Shown: one piece after another, positions 1 through 8,339 of the stretch
How the letters are laid out: each line of letters begins with the position of its first letter
Numbering within the stretch: position 1 is the first letter of the stretch
Assembly (NCBI GenBank): GCA_017535325.1
Contig: JAFXUC010000117.1
Location: 1-50,298 of the forward strand
Length of the DNA stretch: 50,298 bases
Direction of reading: 5' to 3'
Source of the DNA: Bacteroidales bacterium
GTDB taxonomy: Bacteria; Bacteroidota; Bacteroidia; Bacteroidales; UBA3824
The notes under the pieces: generated by a model
Database searches by the model: none
What the model was told of the DNA's origin: nothing
The model's input: only the letters and a program-made list of their open reading frames with translations
Position numbers and translations under genes: made by a program

Positions 1-1152
1 GATAATGGTCGAAATATCAATTGTCCATGCCCTTGAATCAGTGGTTTTCAGGTTTTGGTCTATGATGTTCTGCACGTTGCTTGATTTTTCAGCGAACTCA
101 TTGTAATCGTTGATCTTATTTTCGTGCTCTTTGATTGCATCATCCACTTTTTTTGCAAGTCTTTGGATGCGAGTATTGAGGTTGTGTTCGATGTTGGGCT
201 TGCGGATGTCGTCGGATTTGTTGATAACGTTTTCTGTAAACCGCTTGATGAACTCGCGAAATATTGTGTATTCATTTTCTGCATCGTTTTTTCTTTCGTT
301 TTTTACTGTATTCTGACGACGTGATTCCAAAATGCCAAGATTGACAACGGTTGACATTTCGTGGTTCAAGTTGATGAATTTTTTGAAAAGACCCTTGTTG
401 AGAATGGTTGAGAGTTTGTCCTTGGCTTCTTCGCGACTATTGTCGTTCTCATCGTAGTCAGACTTGGCGAATAGGTTCATAAATACAGATACCATTACAT
501 TGCCGTTGTTTTCGCCAATAAAGTTGAAAACTTTTATGTCGCTGTCCGTGATGTCAGTCGTTGAGTTTTGAATGAAGATGATGTAATCCGCCCTTGACAG
601 AAGAATTTGCTGGAACTCGTCGAAATTGAATTTCGAACCGTTGAGTCCAGGCAGGTCTGCAAAGACAATTTTTTCTTTCACGAGGTCGCTACTGTCAACA
701 GAAAACGAGGTCAGGAAGTAGTCCTTATTTTCATTGGAATCTCTTTTACTATCTTCTGTTATCTGTTTTGACTTGACTTCGATGCCTGGTATTTCATCAT
801 TTGAGTCAGTAATAATGCTACTCAGTATTTGTTCAAATGTGATTCGCTTGTCCTTGGAAACACCCGATGTCGCAATGTAAGTTCTGTATTGGCTATCACC
901 GTTTGTTATAAACATCGGTCGCGCAGTACATTCCTTGGAATCTGTCTGACATATCGACTTGTTTGCCAACAAGTTGCAGAATGTTGACTTGCCCGCCTTT
1001 ACGTCGCCAACTATTGCCACTAACAATGCTCCGTCATCAAGTGCTTTTGCATAGTCGTTGATTGAACGCAATTCATTTTTGATTTCATCCTTGAAATCTG
1101 CATCTTCGAATCTTTCGAAGAGTTTACTGATTTTTTCTGATAATATGTTCAT
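1..1152 (-). CDS. dynamin-family GTPase, N-terminal part (cut by left window edge)
   Basis: An open frame starts at the ATG at 1152 and runs off the left edge, giving 384 residues. The G domain is visible: a P-loop GDVKAGKST at residues 49-57, a G3 motif DLPG at 166-169, and an NLFAKSD stretch near 225 that can serve as G4. The region before the P-loop is a short helical segment, and after residue 300 the sequence turns charged and helical, as in the stalk of bacterial dynamin-like proteins. Such proteins bind GTP and often act on membranes, but none of the visible part identifies a membrane-insertion element. The start follows the structured RNA at 1207-1386 by 54 bp, so the RNA could be its leader. 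The missing C-terminus prevents a closer call. Confidence 0.8.
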   Translation of the reverse strand, partial: MNILSEKISKLFERFEDADFKDEIKNELRSINDYAKALDDGALLVAIVGDVKAGKSTFCNLLANKSICQTDSKECTARPMFITNGDSQYRTYIATSGVSKDKRITFEQILSSIITDSNDEIPGIEVKSKQITEDSKRDSNENKDYFLTSFSVDSSDLVKEKIVFADLPGLNGSKFNFDEFQQILLSRADYIIFIQNSTTDITDSDIKVFNFIGENNGNVMVSVFMNLFAKSDYDENDNSREEAKDKLSTILNKGLFKKFINLNHEMSTVVNLGILESRRQNTVKNERKNDAENEYTIFREFIKRFTENVINKSDDIRKPNIEHNLNTRIQRLAKKVDDAIKEHENKINDYNEFAEKSSNVQNIIDQNLKTTDSRAWTIDISTII

Positions 1153-1206
1153 TTTTATTTCGCTTTAACGTTTTACTTACTATTTTTTTCTTTCACCTAC
1201 TTGCAT

Positions 1207-1386
1207 AAAAAAAGGCGTAGGACTATCCCGCTGACTTATTAATGTGTAGGCTCTGGACTGCCTTGTAGATACATAAGCGCGAAATAGTCCACGCCTAAAT
1301 ATGATATAAGCGTGAACTTATGTCGCACTTATTCGAGTATCTACGTTTGTAAATTGTCCAGACTTACACACATTCCGAATAAGTGT
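1207..1386 (-). ncRNA. rod-shaped structured RNA, candidate 6S RNA
   Basis: Inverted segments pair in perfect nesting: 1234-1240/1378-1384, 1241-1247/1368-1374, 1252-1258/1356-1362, then an asymmetric open bubble (1259-1264 against 1345-1355), then 1265-1272/1337-1344, 1273-1281/1324-1332, 1286-1294/1310-1318 and a 15-nt apical loop. Two positions (1278/1327 and 1289/1315) are G-U pairs on the minus strand but A-C mismatches on the plus strand, so the minus strand is the transcribed one. A run of seven U ends the unit at 1213-1207. A long rod with a central bubble is the known architecture of 6S RNA, which binds RNA polymerase; a Bacteroidota-specific form (6S-Flavo) is known. The alternative is a leader or attenuator of the downstream GTPase gene. 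Confidence 0.55.
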
Positions 1387-1462
1387 TCCGAAATATACCG
1401 TTTTATATTTTTACCTTTTTTACTTCATACGCAATTAAAAGTTTTTAGTAATTTTTACACCG

Positions 1463-1492
1463 CAAATATAACACAAATCTTTTCTCCGCAAA
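1463..1492 (-). promoter_or_regulatory. Bacteroidota-type promoter upstream of the structured RNA
   Basis: On the minus strand TTTG (1492-1489) is followed after 18 bp by TATATTTG (1470-1463), an exact match to the TAnnTTTG -7 element of Bacteroidota. Transcription would begin near 1457, about 70 nt upstream of the RNA rod. A second, weaker -7 candidate TATATTTC lies at 1397-1390 and would start transcription almost exactly at the first base of the closing stem, but it has no TTTG at the right distance. Confidence 0.5.
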
Positions 1493-1510
1493 ATATTTTT
1501 GGAAGATTTT

Positions 1511-3244
1511 TTACTTTTTTCCTTTCAGCACTGCTTTGTAATTTCCGCCCGTAAACGCATCGTAAAACTCTGCCTTAGACGAAAATTTTGCGCCGTTTTT
1601 GGAAAATTCTTTATTGAGAGCGGCATTGTTGGTGATTAGAAAATCAATGACATTTTCGTAATACGGCTTGTTTTTCAGCCCCGAAACCCATTCCAAAAGT
1701 TTTCTGCGGTACTCATTAATTTCCGTATAATCAACAGGTTGATCGCTCATAAGGTTCAAAACAGAATTATTGTTCATCTCTTTCAAAAAATTCACAACCG
1801 AAATGTTTTGTTTGTTTTCTTGAAGTTGCGCCATAACGTTTCTAAAATCCGTTTCCAAGGCAAATTTCTCAAAACCCTGACAATAAAACTTATCAAAATC
1901 CTCGTCCGAATTGTAAAAAACGCCATACTCTTTTTTGGCAGAATTGTAATCCCGCATGATTTCGTTCTCAATTTTTTTGTACGCAGATTCCAATTCATTC
2001 ATTTTGTTGTAAAACTGCGTTTTGTTGTTTTCTGTCATAATGGTAAAAGTTTTTTCAACAGACAAACCTTTGACATTGTATTTGTTGTCTTTTAGTTTTT
2101 GGTTGAAAGACTTCAATTGTTCGTTAAGTTGCTCGTTATAACCGGCAATGGCGGCGGAATCTTCCCTCGCTTTTTGAGCCGCAAGACGTGCCGCCTCAGC
2201 CTCCTTCTGTCTTTGAATTTCAACAATCTGTTCTTTGATTGTCATGGCATATTCTTGATAAACAAACACATAACCTTTGAGTTGCTGAGGTCTGCCAAGC
2301 CAATCGTCATAATTGTATTTTACGGGCGGCACCGATTCTGAAATGTCAAAACGCCATTCACCAAATTCCGAACTGAGTTCAAAGAATCTCGGCACAAAAA
2401 TCTTTTTGTCAATGACGCAAATGTCGTAAGTGTCATATTTCATTGTCATCACCTCATCATGCACTTCATAGCACAAATTACCTTTTTCGTCCCAATATTG
2501 TTTCATTTTACCATCGTCGTCCATACCGTCGTCCCCAAAGTGCATAATCAGTCCGTCAACATATAGTTCAGGCGAATTTGCGGAGCAATGATTTTTCAGA
2601 TATTTTGCATTTTGCGGACTGACATTAATTGCGCGGATAATTTGGTATTTTTTCTCATTGTCATAGAAAAGAATCTGCAACTCCTGTTTGTCAGCGTTGT
2701 AGTCGCCAAATTTCACTAACCAATAGTCCTCCGAAATTTCTTTGTTGATGTTGTCATAAAGGAATTTGTCGATTGTTTGGCGCGACTGCTCTTTGAGACG
2801 GTTTTCGTGCTGTTCTGAGGTTTCAAACTCGCCTTTCTGACTCCATTCTTTGAAGTCCAACGCCGACTGCCATTTTGCTCTGCCGTATGGCACTGTTGAT
2901 TCTTCATTTACTTTAAAGGCAAACTTTTCGTCAGCGGTCATAAGTTTGCGTGCGGCAGCGTATTCGGCTTCAATTTGTTTTTTTAGAGCATCGTAAGATT
3001 TGCCGTTTTTGGCGCAATAACCCAACATAAACGTTGTTAACAGACCTTTTGAGGCTTCATCTTCGGAATATCCGACTTGCGAGAAAGCAAAATCTTCATT
3101 CTGTCCCCATTTTTCACCACTACCAATCGTAAACATTTTTGCGTACTTAATGAAAATTTGGTGGCATTTCTGTTGATATGCCGTTTGAGAGAATCCGTTT
3201 GCCGTCATCATCACAGCGAAAATAAAAATCAGTATCTTTTTCAT
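1511..3244 (-). CDS. secreted protein of unknown function
   Basis: The 577-residue product starts with a clear signal peptide (residues 1-19, cleaved after GFSQ), so it is exported. I do not recognise a family. It is charged and lysine/glutamate-rich, with a predicted coiled-coil segment around residues 330-400 (repeated KEQIVEIQRQKEAEAARLAA-type heptads) and helical C-terminal region. The first 120 residues contain a pair of Cys and a YSEDEASKGL segment; the middle is beta-rich. There is no lipobox, no transmembrane segment after the signal peptide and no obvious catalytic motif. The gene has its own well-formed promoter and is separated from both neighbours by about 300-360 bp, so it is probably transcribed alone. 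A periplasmic or secreted structural role is only a guess. Confidence 0.75.
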   Translation of the reverse strand: MKKILIFIFAVMMTANGFSQTAYQQKCHQIFIKYAKMFTIGSGEKWGQNEDFAFSQVGYSEDEASKGLLTTFMLGYCAKNGKSYDALKKQIEAEYAAARKLMTADEKFAFKVNEESTVPYGRAKWQSALDFKEWSQKGEFETSEQHENRLKEQSRQTIDKFLYDNINKEISEDYWLVKFGDYNADKQELQILFYDNEKKYQIIRAINVSPQNAKYLKNHCSANSPELYVDGLIMHFGDDGMDDDGKMKQYWDEKGNLCYEVHDEVMTMKYDTYDICVIDKKIFVPRFFELSSEFGEWRFDISESVPPVKYNYDDWLGRPQQLKGYVFVYQEYAMTIKEQIVEIQRQKEAEAARLAAQKAREDSAAIAGYNEQLNEQLKSFNQKLKDNKYNVKGLSVEKTFTIMTENNKTQFYNKMNELESAYKKIENEIMRDYNSAKKEYGVFYNSDEDFDKFYCQGFEKFALETDFRNVMAQLQENKQNISVVNFLKEMNNNSVLNLMSDQPVDYTEINEYRRKLLEWVSGLKNKPYYENVIDFLITNNAALNKEFSKNGAKFSSKAEFYDAFTGGNYKAVLKGKK

Positions 3245-3288
3245 TTTTTTTATCGTTTTTTATTAGTTCAACATTCATTTATCGACAG

Positions 3289-3320
3289 CAAAGTTATGAC
3301 ACAAATTTTATTCAAACAAA
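3289..3320 (-). promoter_or_regulatory. Bacteroidota-type promoter for the secreted-protein gene
   Basis: TTTG (3320-3317) and TAACTTTG (3296-3289) are separated by 20 bp on the minus strand, matching the TTTG/TAnnTTTG consensus. The start would fall near 3283, giving a leader of about 39 nt before the ATG at 3244. Confidence 0.6.
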
Positions 3321-3456
3321 TAAAATTTTATAACTTTTGTTTATAAAAACGATACAAAAATATATTAAGGGCGGGACAACAAAAAAACCGCCTAAATCCG
3401 CACAAAACGCGGTTAGAGCGGTGTAAAAGTTGGTTGTTAAAGATTGTTAATAAAGA

Positions 3457-3507
3457 TTTTGCGCTCTCCGGCATTTTATGGGTAAAAAATTTTGCGCTCT
3501 CCGGCAT
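3457..3507. repeat. two 18-bp direct repeats 33 bp apart
   Basis: The 18-mer TTTTGCGCTCTCCGGCAT occurs at 3457-3474 and again at 3490-3507, identical in both. It is GC-richer than its surroundings and sits 35 bp upstream of the decayed ATPase gene. It may be a protein-binding site or the scar of a rearrangement. The rest of the 297-bp gap 3245-3541 holds the promoter at 3289-3320 and a small inverted repeat (AACCGC 3386-3391 with GCGGTT 3409-3414). Confidence 0.6.
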
Positions 3508-3541
3508 AATTATTATTTTTGCCGTGTAAAACATTGAAAAT

Positions 3542-4052
3542 ATGGCAGAAGGGAATATAATTTTTAAGCGCAAAATTTACGATAAAATGCTCCAATGGAA
3601 AACAGAGCAAAACGGTGAAACAGCATTGTTAGTTCAAGGCGCAAGGCGTATCGGAAAATCAACAATCGTAAAAGATATTCATGGATAAGGAGTTTACTGA
3701 CGAATCTATTTACGACAGACTCCTCTCGGACAAACTCAGTACAAACCTCGGCTATGTTTACTAAAACATTGTTGCCCAAATGTTAAAAGCCTCAGGCAAA
3801 GAACTTTATTACCACACTATCAAAAAAGATGACGGCAAAAGTTACTACGAAATTGATTTTGTGATTACCCGCAACAATAAACTTGTACCTCTTGAAATCA
3901 AATCTTCCGGCTACAAAACCCATACTTCAATAGACCGTTTTTGTCAAAAGTTTTCAAGCAGAACTTCTGAGAAGATAATAATCTATACAAAAGATTTGAA
4001 GGAGGAAGACGGCACTCTGTTTCTGCCGGTATATATGACAATGTTTTTGTAA
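3542..4052 (+). pseudogene. decayed AAA ATPase of the DUF4143/archaeal-ATPase-like family
   Basis: Two pieces of one known protein family are present. Piece one, 3542-3688, encodes 48 residues ending in the Walker A region (VQGARRIGKSTIV) and then stops. Piece two, from 3681 in another frame, encodes the C-terminal nuclease-like end (LLSDKLSTNLGYVY, then EIDFVITRNNKLVPLEIKSSGYKTH), interrupted by TAA at 3762-3764 where relatives have a Glu codon (YVYENIVAQ). Intact members have about 400-450 residues, so roughly 800 bp encoding Walker B and the middle are missing. The 3780-4052 frame is therefore the surviving tail, not a separate gene. These ATPases are common, mobile and often decayed in Bacteroidota. 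Confidence 0.85.
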
Positions 4053-4083
4053 TTTATAATTTCCGTTAACACTGCCATATTAA

Positions 4084-4482
4084 TCATTCTTCCACCAATT
4101 CCATGTAGCCGACTTCTTTTTTATAGAGATAACAGATTTTTTTGCCGTTTAAGGCTTTGACTTCTACGGGTTCAAAAAGTTTTTCGTAACCGTCGTTTTC
4201 TAATTCCTTGACGCTGGCAAAAATGTCGCCGCACGAAAAACACAAATGATAAGGCATTATGCCGCCGCGGTTAATAAGTTGGGCTTCGAGAGATTCGGGA
4301 TTTTTCTGACAAACAAGTTCTATTATCGTGCCGTCTTTTTCAAGATAACAGAGTTCTACCGTCAAAGCCTCGTCATAAAGGGTTTCTTTTTGCAAGAAAC
4401 CCAATTTTTCAAACTCTTTTGCCGTTGTTTTGATGTCAGGAACAGCGTAGCCGATATGATGAAGTTTTAAATTATTCTGCAT
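4084..4482 (-). CDS. VOC (glyoxalase/methylmalonyl-CoA epimerase-like) family protein
   Basis: The 132-residue protein has the vicinal-oxygen-chelate fold signature: LHHIGYAVPDI at the N-terminus supplies the first metal-ligand His (His8 or His9), followed by VELCYLEKDGTIIELVCQ with the Glu ligand, then a second half with MPYHLCFSCGDI (His) and a final GYMELVEE (Glu). This His/Glu/His/Glu pattern suits a metal-dependent isomerase or epimerase. Length fits the family. The ATG at 4482 follows the nitroreductase stop by 6 bp, so the two are probably cotranscribed at the end of the long minus-strand run. The substrate cannot be told; methylmalonyl-CoA epimerase, glyoxalase and dioxygenase relatives look alike at this level. 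Confidence 0.8.
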   Translation of the reverse strand: MQNNLKLHHIGYAVPDIKTTAKEFEKLGFLQKETLYDEALTVELCYLEKDGTIIELVCQKNPESLEAQLINRGGIMPYHLCFSCGDIFASVKELENDGYEKLFEPVEVKALNGKKICYLYKKEVGYMELVEE

Positions 4483-4488
4483 TTTGAT

Positions 4489-5031
4489 TTAGAATTTTTC
4501 GTAGTGAATTTTTGACTTATTAAATTTGTCTTTTACGCGACCCGATGCTGCCGGGTGTCCCGCCAAAATCAGGTTGAGCGGAACGATGTTTTGAGGCAAA
4601 GAAAGCGTTTCCCTGAGTTTTGAAATACGGCTTTCAAGTGGAAAAATTCCCGTCCAAACCGCACCCAAACCCAAAGCATGAGCCGCAAGCAAAAGGTTTT
4701 CGCTCGCCGCCGAACAATCTTCAACCCAATACAAAGTGTTATCTTCGCCGTCTCTCTTGCTAACTTCCTCATACAGCGAAATATCGCCGCAAACCACAAT
4801 GCCGGTACAATTTTCGTTAATCATTTTCGCATACGGCAAAAACGAGCGGAGTCTGTCTTTCACAGCATTGTCGTTGACGACCACAAAATGCCACGGCTGA
4901 TAATCCATAGCAGTCGGTGCTGACATTGCAGCCCGCAAAAGTGTCTCGGTTTCCTCCGGAGTCAAAGCCGAGGAAAAACGGCGGACAGAAGACCGCGTAA
5001 GAATAAAGTCCAATTTTTCGTTGTTTGTCAT
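4489..5031 (-). CDS. nitroreductase family FMN oxidoreductase
   Basis: The 180-residue protein matches the small nitroreductase family of FMN-dependent NAD(P)H oxidoreductases. Visible landmarks are RSSVRRF at residues 14-20 and SAPTAMDYQPWHFVV at 37-51, which bind FMN phosphate and ring, and LGLGAVWTGIFPLES near 120-135. The C-terminal GHPAASGRVKDKF is also typical. Such enzymes reduce nitro groups, quinones or enones, and the physiological substrate is usually unknown. The gene lies 30 bp after the TonB-dependent receptor and 6 bp before the VOC gene, suggesting a shared transcript. Cytoplasmic. Confidence 0.88.
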   Translation of the reverse strand: MTNNEKLDFILTRSSVRRFSSALTPEETETLLRAAMSAPTAMDYQPWHFVVVNDNAVKDRLRSFLPYAKMINENCTGIVVCGDISLYEEVSKRDGEDNTLYWVEDCSAASENLLLAAHALGLGAVWTGIFPLESRISKLRETLSLPQNIVPLNLILAGHPAASGRVKDKFNKSKIHYEKF

Positions 5032-5061
5032 GATTTTCTATGTTTTTTTTAAAAAATATAT

Positions 5062-7503
5062 CTAAAAATTATAACTTACTCCCGCCATCAGCCACAAACC
5101 TTTCTGCGGAATTTCCCTGAAACAATTACCGCCCAACGAATATTTGTGATTAAAGACGTTATGAATGTTTATATCAAGTTTCAGTTTGCCGAAATCAAAG
5201 TTAAGTCCCGGATTTACGAGAAAATACTGCGAAATTTCCTTGTAACTTTCTTCCCAATCAATGGGATTTTCGTATATCCTAAACTTAAAATATTGTTTTC
5301 CGCAATAATTGATGCCGATATTAGCACGTACCGTTTTGTTGAAACGGTAACTCAAAAGCGCATTAACAAAAAAATTCGGAGTATTGAGGACGTTTCCGTT
5401 TACAATCAACGAATAGTCTTCATAATCGTTTTCAAACGGCTTGTAGTCCGCAACTTTCTGAAACGTAGCGTTGGCATTAAGCGAAAATCCGCCGCAAGAG
5501 TAAGTTGCAACCGCTTCCACACCCGCCATTCTCAAATCCCAGTTAATATACGCGATATTCTCCCAAGGCATCACCAATCCTTTGCAGTCGTTGTAAAAAA
5601 AGTTGAGTTCCGTAGTAAGGTTTTTCGGAAAATTTTTACCCGTAACGGTAAACTGATAAGAGTTAAGTCGTTCAGGGGTAAGCATTTTGTCAAAAAGGAT
5701 AATAAACAATTCATTGGTACGGTACAAGTATGGCGCATCAACAAAGGATTTTGAATAATTGAGTTTAAGATTGACTTTGTCCGTGGTATAAATAAGCGAA
5801 ATTCTCGGTGAAAACTCATGTATTTTTGCATCAGCGTTAATACTGTCAATTTTTTCGGCTTCAAAAGATAGTATAGAGTTGTCCGTGTTAATTTCGCAGC
5901 GTCTCTTGTAATCGTAACGGAAACCGGTATTGATTATTAGCCTGCCCCAACGGTGTTTTACTTGTAAATACAAGGCATTTTTTTGTTCTTTGTTACCGAA
6001 ACTGTAATAATCATATTCAGTTGGACTATACTGCTTGACATAGTCGTATATTTCGCAGTGCTGGGTGTAATTTTTTTTAAAACAGCTCAAATCCGTTCCG
6101 ACTGTGATAATGCCGCCGCAATGCCTGTTGCCGTAATTGTAAGCGATACGTCCGGAAAGCGACATATTAACATCTTCCCAAACCATATAATCGGCAAGTC
6201 CGGTTGTACAAGACTTAGATTCAATTTCATAAGTTTCCTCATTATACCCCCACATATTAAATATCTGGTATAAAACTGTGTCGCCGGCAACCATATATTT
6301 TGACATTTTTTCCCTGTAATAAGTTGCCGAGAGCGAAGCGTCAAGTTTTTTGAACGACTTTTCGTAACGCGCCCTTACATTCTGCGTGGTGTAGGCAGGT
6401 CCGGGCAGATTGCCGTCGTATTCGGCGTATTTGTAATATGAATACGGGACAAACACATCCGACTGGTCTTTTGTAAAAGGCGTTACCGTTTTTGACGAGT
6501 TGCATGTATACATCACCGAAAAGCCTTTGTATTTGATGTTTGCACCGCAGTCGTATGCCGGCTTGTGGTTGAATCCGCCGACTATCACGTGTTCAGGATA
6601 ATTCAGAGTGCTGAACATTGTGTCTACCTGTGCCTTTACATACTCTCCGTCGCTACGGTACAACGCCCCCCAGACAAAAATGTCGGCATCGTAAAGATGC
6701 TTTCCGAACATTGCGCTTCCGTGAAACTGTCCAAAATTTCCGGCTGAGACACCGGCTTGAAATCCGTCAATATCCCTGCCGTCTTTTGTTATGATGTTGA
6801 CAACGCCTGTCAGCGCAACGTCGCCGTAAAGCGATGATGCCGGTCCGCGCAAGACCTCTATCTGTTTTATTTTTTCAAGACTGATGGAGTAATCGGCGAG
6901 TCCGAGGTTGGTGCTGTAACTGTTGAGCCTTATTCCGTTAATCATTATAAGCATTTTTTCCTGCGACATTCCGTATACTCCGTGCATTGCAAAACTCATT
7001 ATACCGTTGATTTCCAGATTGGTAACGCCGGGGACATAGAGCAAAAGCAAATCCTGGACGGTATGCACGCCGCTTGCCCGTATCATGTCTTCGGTTATAA
7101 GCGTAACCGGCACGGGAACCTCGTCCAAGGTTTCGGAGTCGGCTGAGGCGGTTGAGACGGTGTTGCTGCCGCCGTGTTTTAGTTCGGCAACCAAATCCTT
7201 GAATCTCTGCGGTGCGTCAAGAGGCGTATAACCGGGATTTTCCTGTAAGAGCATAGAAGTATAGCGGACACTTTTTTCGTCATCGTCTTTCATAATGCTG
7301 CACAGGGCAGAAAGTTTCAAGACGTTGGTTTTAAGAGCCGCCGGAAATTTTGAAAAGTTGCCTTCAAGAATTTCCAAAGCCTCGTCAAACTTGCCTATTT
7401 CGTAATTGCTTTCCGCCTTGTAAAACAACTGACGCAAAGAGTCGTTCTGCGCAGACAACGCCGCAGAAAAAAATACAAACAATATGACAAATAAAAGTCT
7501 CAT
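5062..7503 (-). CDS. TonB-dependent outer-membrane receptor with N-terminal TPR-like domain
   Basis: The 813-residue protein has a signal peptide (residues 1-18, ending ALSAQ), then about 90 residues that look like TPR helices (LFYKAESNYEIGKFDEALEI), then a plug domain (VPVTLITEDMIRASGVHTVQ, EVLRGPASSLYGDVALTGVVNIITK) and a beta-barrel ending in the outer-membrane C-terminal aromatic signature GVSYNF. The usual carboxypeptidase-like domain of SusC proteins is absent. It resembles siderophore/vitamin-type receptors more than SusC. It starts directly against the stop codon of the histidine kinase upstream, so the two are translationally linked. The ligand is unknown; the context with kinases raises the possibility of a signalling receptor. 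Confidence 0.88.
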   Translation of the reverse strand: MRLLFVILFVFFSAALSAQNDSLRQLFYKAESNYEIGKFDEALEILEGNFSKFPAALKTNVLKLSALCSIMKDDDEKSVRYTSMLLQENPGYTPLDAPQRFKDLVAELKHGGSNTVSTASADSETLDEVPVPVTLITEDMIRASGVHTVQDLLLLYVPGVTNLEINGIMSFAMHGVYGMSQEKMLIMINGIRLNSYSTNLGLADYSISLEKIKQIEVLRGPASSLYGDVALTGVVNIITKDGRDIDGFQAGVSAGNFGQFHGSAMFGKHLYDADIFVWGALYRSDGEYVKAQVDTMFSTLNYPEHVIVGGFNHKPAYDCGANIKYKGFSVMYTCNSSKTVTPFTKDQSDVFVPYSYYKYAEYDGNLPGPAYTTQNVRARYEKSFKKLDASLSATYYREKMSKYMVAGDTVLYQIFNMWGYNEETYEIESKSCTTGLADYMVWEDVNMSLSGRIAYNYGNRHCGGIITVGTDLSCFKKNYTQHCEIYDYVKQYSPTEYDYYSFGNKEQKNALYLQVKHRWGRLIINTGFRYDYKRRCEINTDNSILSFEAEKIDSINADAKIHEFSPRISLIYTTDKVNLKLNYSKSFVDAPYLYRTNELFIILFDKMLTPERLNSYQFTVTGKNFPKNLTTELNFFYNDCKGLVMPWENIAYINWDLRMAGVEAVATYSCGGFSLNANATFQKVADYKPFENDYEDYSLIVNGNVLNTPNFFVNALLSYRFNKTVRANIGINYCGKQYFKFRIYENPIDWEESYKEISQYFLVNPGLNFDFGKLKLDINIHNVFNHKYSLGGNCFREIPQKGLWLMAGVSYNF

Positions 7504-8325
7504 TTATTTTTTCACCGGTATTTCAAACTTAAACTCCGTACCTTTCCCTTTTTCGGAAACAAAACTGATTTTGCCGCCATGTTTGTTTTCGATTATATCG
7601 CGGGTTATCGCCATGCCGAGGCCTGTGCCTTCGCCGGCAGGCTTGGTCGTAAAAAAGTTTTCATAAAGTTTCTGTTTAACCTCGTCGGTCATGCCCGCGC
7701 CGTTGTCAGAGATTTTTATGACGAGATTTCCGCCCAAAAACTCAACGGAGATTGAAATTTCAGGCGTATAATCCTTGTCCCCTTCCGACAACTGCCTTTC
7801 GCGCACAGCGTAGCAAGCGTTGTTCATAACGTTGAGAACTGCCCGCGACAAATCCTGCGGGATAACACTAACCTGCGGAATGTCAGCCTGATAACTCTCT
7901 TTTATCGAAATATTGAAATTCTTGTACTTTGCCCGCATAGAATGATACGAGAGCCATACATACTCTTTTACAATCCGGCAGACATCGGTTGGCAAAAACT
8001 CGTTTTCCTTGCCTCTTGACATCAGAAGAATGTCCCTTACAATGCCGACAGCACGCTCCGAATGTGCGATTATCTTTTCTAAATTTGCTTTCAAGTCATT
8101 GGAAATTTCTGAAATTTCGTCCGAACCGTCTTGGGATATTCTGTCCTTGTTCTCAGCGATTACTTCCTCCAAATCTCCGAGAAGTTTTTGCGAGGTCTTG
8201 GAAAAATTAATCACAAAATTAAGCGGATTCTGCACCTCGTGCGCAATTCCCGCCGTCAAAAGACCGAGCGAGGCAAGTTTTTCCTGCCGTTGCAGTTGTT
8301 GTTTGTAATACTCTATGTCTTCCAT
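7504..8325 (-). CDS. soluble sensor histidine kinase
   Basis: The 273-residue protein is a minimal histidine kinase: a short coiled coil (residues 1-18), an H-box GIAHEVQNPLNF with the phospho-acceptor His29, an N-box (NVMNNACYAV), G1 (DNGAGM), an F-box (FFTTKPAGEGTGLGMAI) and a terminal strand (GTEFKFEIPVKK). No transmembrane or sensor domain precedes the H-box, so it is cytoplasmic and must take its signal from a partner. The gene follows by 14 bp a larger propeller kinase whose own H-box His is missing, and its catalytic domain resembles that protein closely. A plausible phosphotransfer target is the receiver-PP2C protein encoded at 12760-13926. The TonB receptor gene follows with no spacing. 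Confidence 0.9.
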   Translation of the reverse strand: MEDIEYYKQQLQRQEKLASLGLLTAGIAHEVQNPLNFVINFSKTSQKLLGDLEEVIAENKDRISQDGSDEISEISNDLKANLEKIIAHSERAVGIVRDILLMSRGKENEFLPTDVCRIVKEYVWLSYHSMRAKYKNFNISIKESYQADIPQVSVIPQDLSRAVLNVMNNACYAVRERQLSEGDKDYTPEISISVEFLGGNLVIKISDNGAGMTDEVKQKLYENFFTTKPAGEGTGLGMAITRDIIENKHGGKISFVSEKGKGTEFKFEIPVKK

Positions 8326-8339
8326 AACGAAAAAATATT

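Larger units (their letters stand above)
1153..1510. other. intergenic region without a protein-coding gene
   Basis: This 358-bp stretch lies between two minus-strand genes. It contains the structured RNA (1207-1386) and its candidate promoters. No convincing ORF is seen; the short plus-strand frame from 1312 has low-complexity composition and lies opposite the RNA. The segment 1387-1462 is AT-rich and shows nothing further. Confidence 0.7.

Noticed and set aside
1312..1554. Plus-strand ORF opposite the structured RNA
   Set aside because: Composition is unlike a real protein and it overlaps the RNA and the 3' end of a minus-strand gene; it is a shadow.
3386..3414. AACCGC/GCGGTT inverted repeat as a terminator
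   Set aside because: Six-base stem with a 17-nt loop and no T-run on either strand; only recorded as part of the gap.
3780..4052. Separate 90-residue gene
   Set aside because: It is the C-terminal end of the decayed ATPase, preceded in frame by a stop where relatives have Glu.
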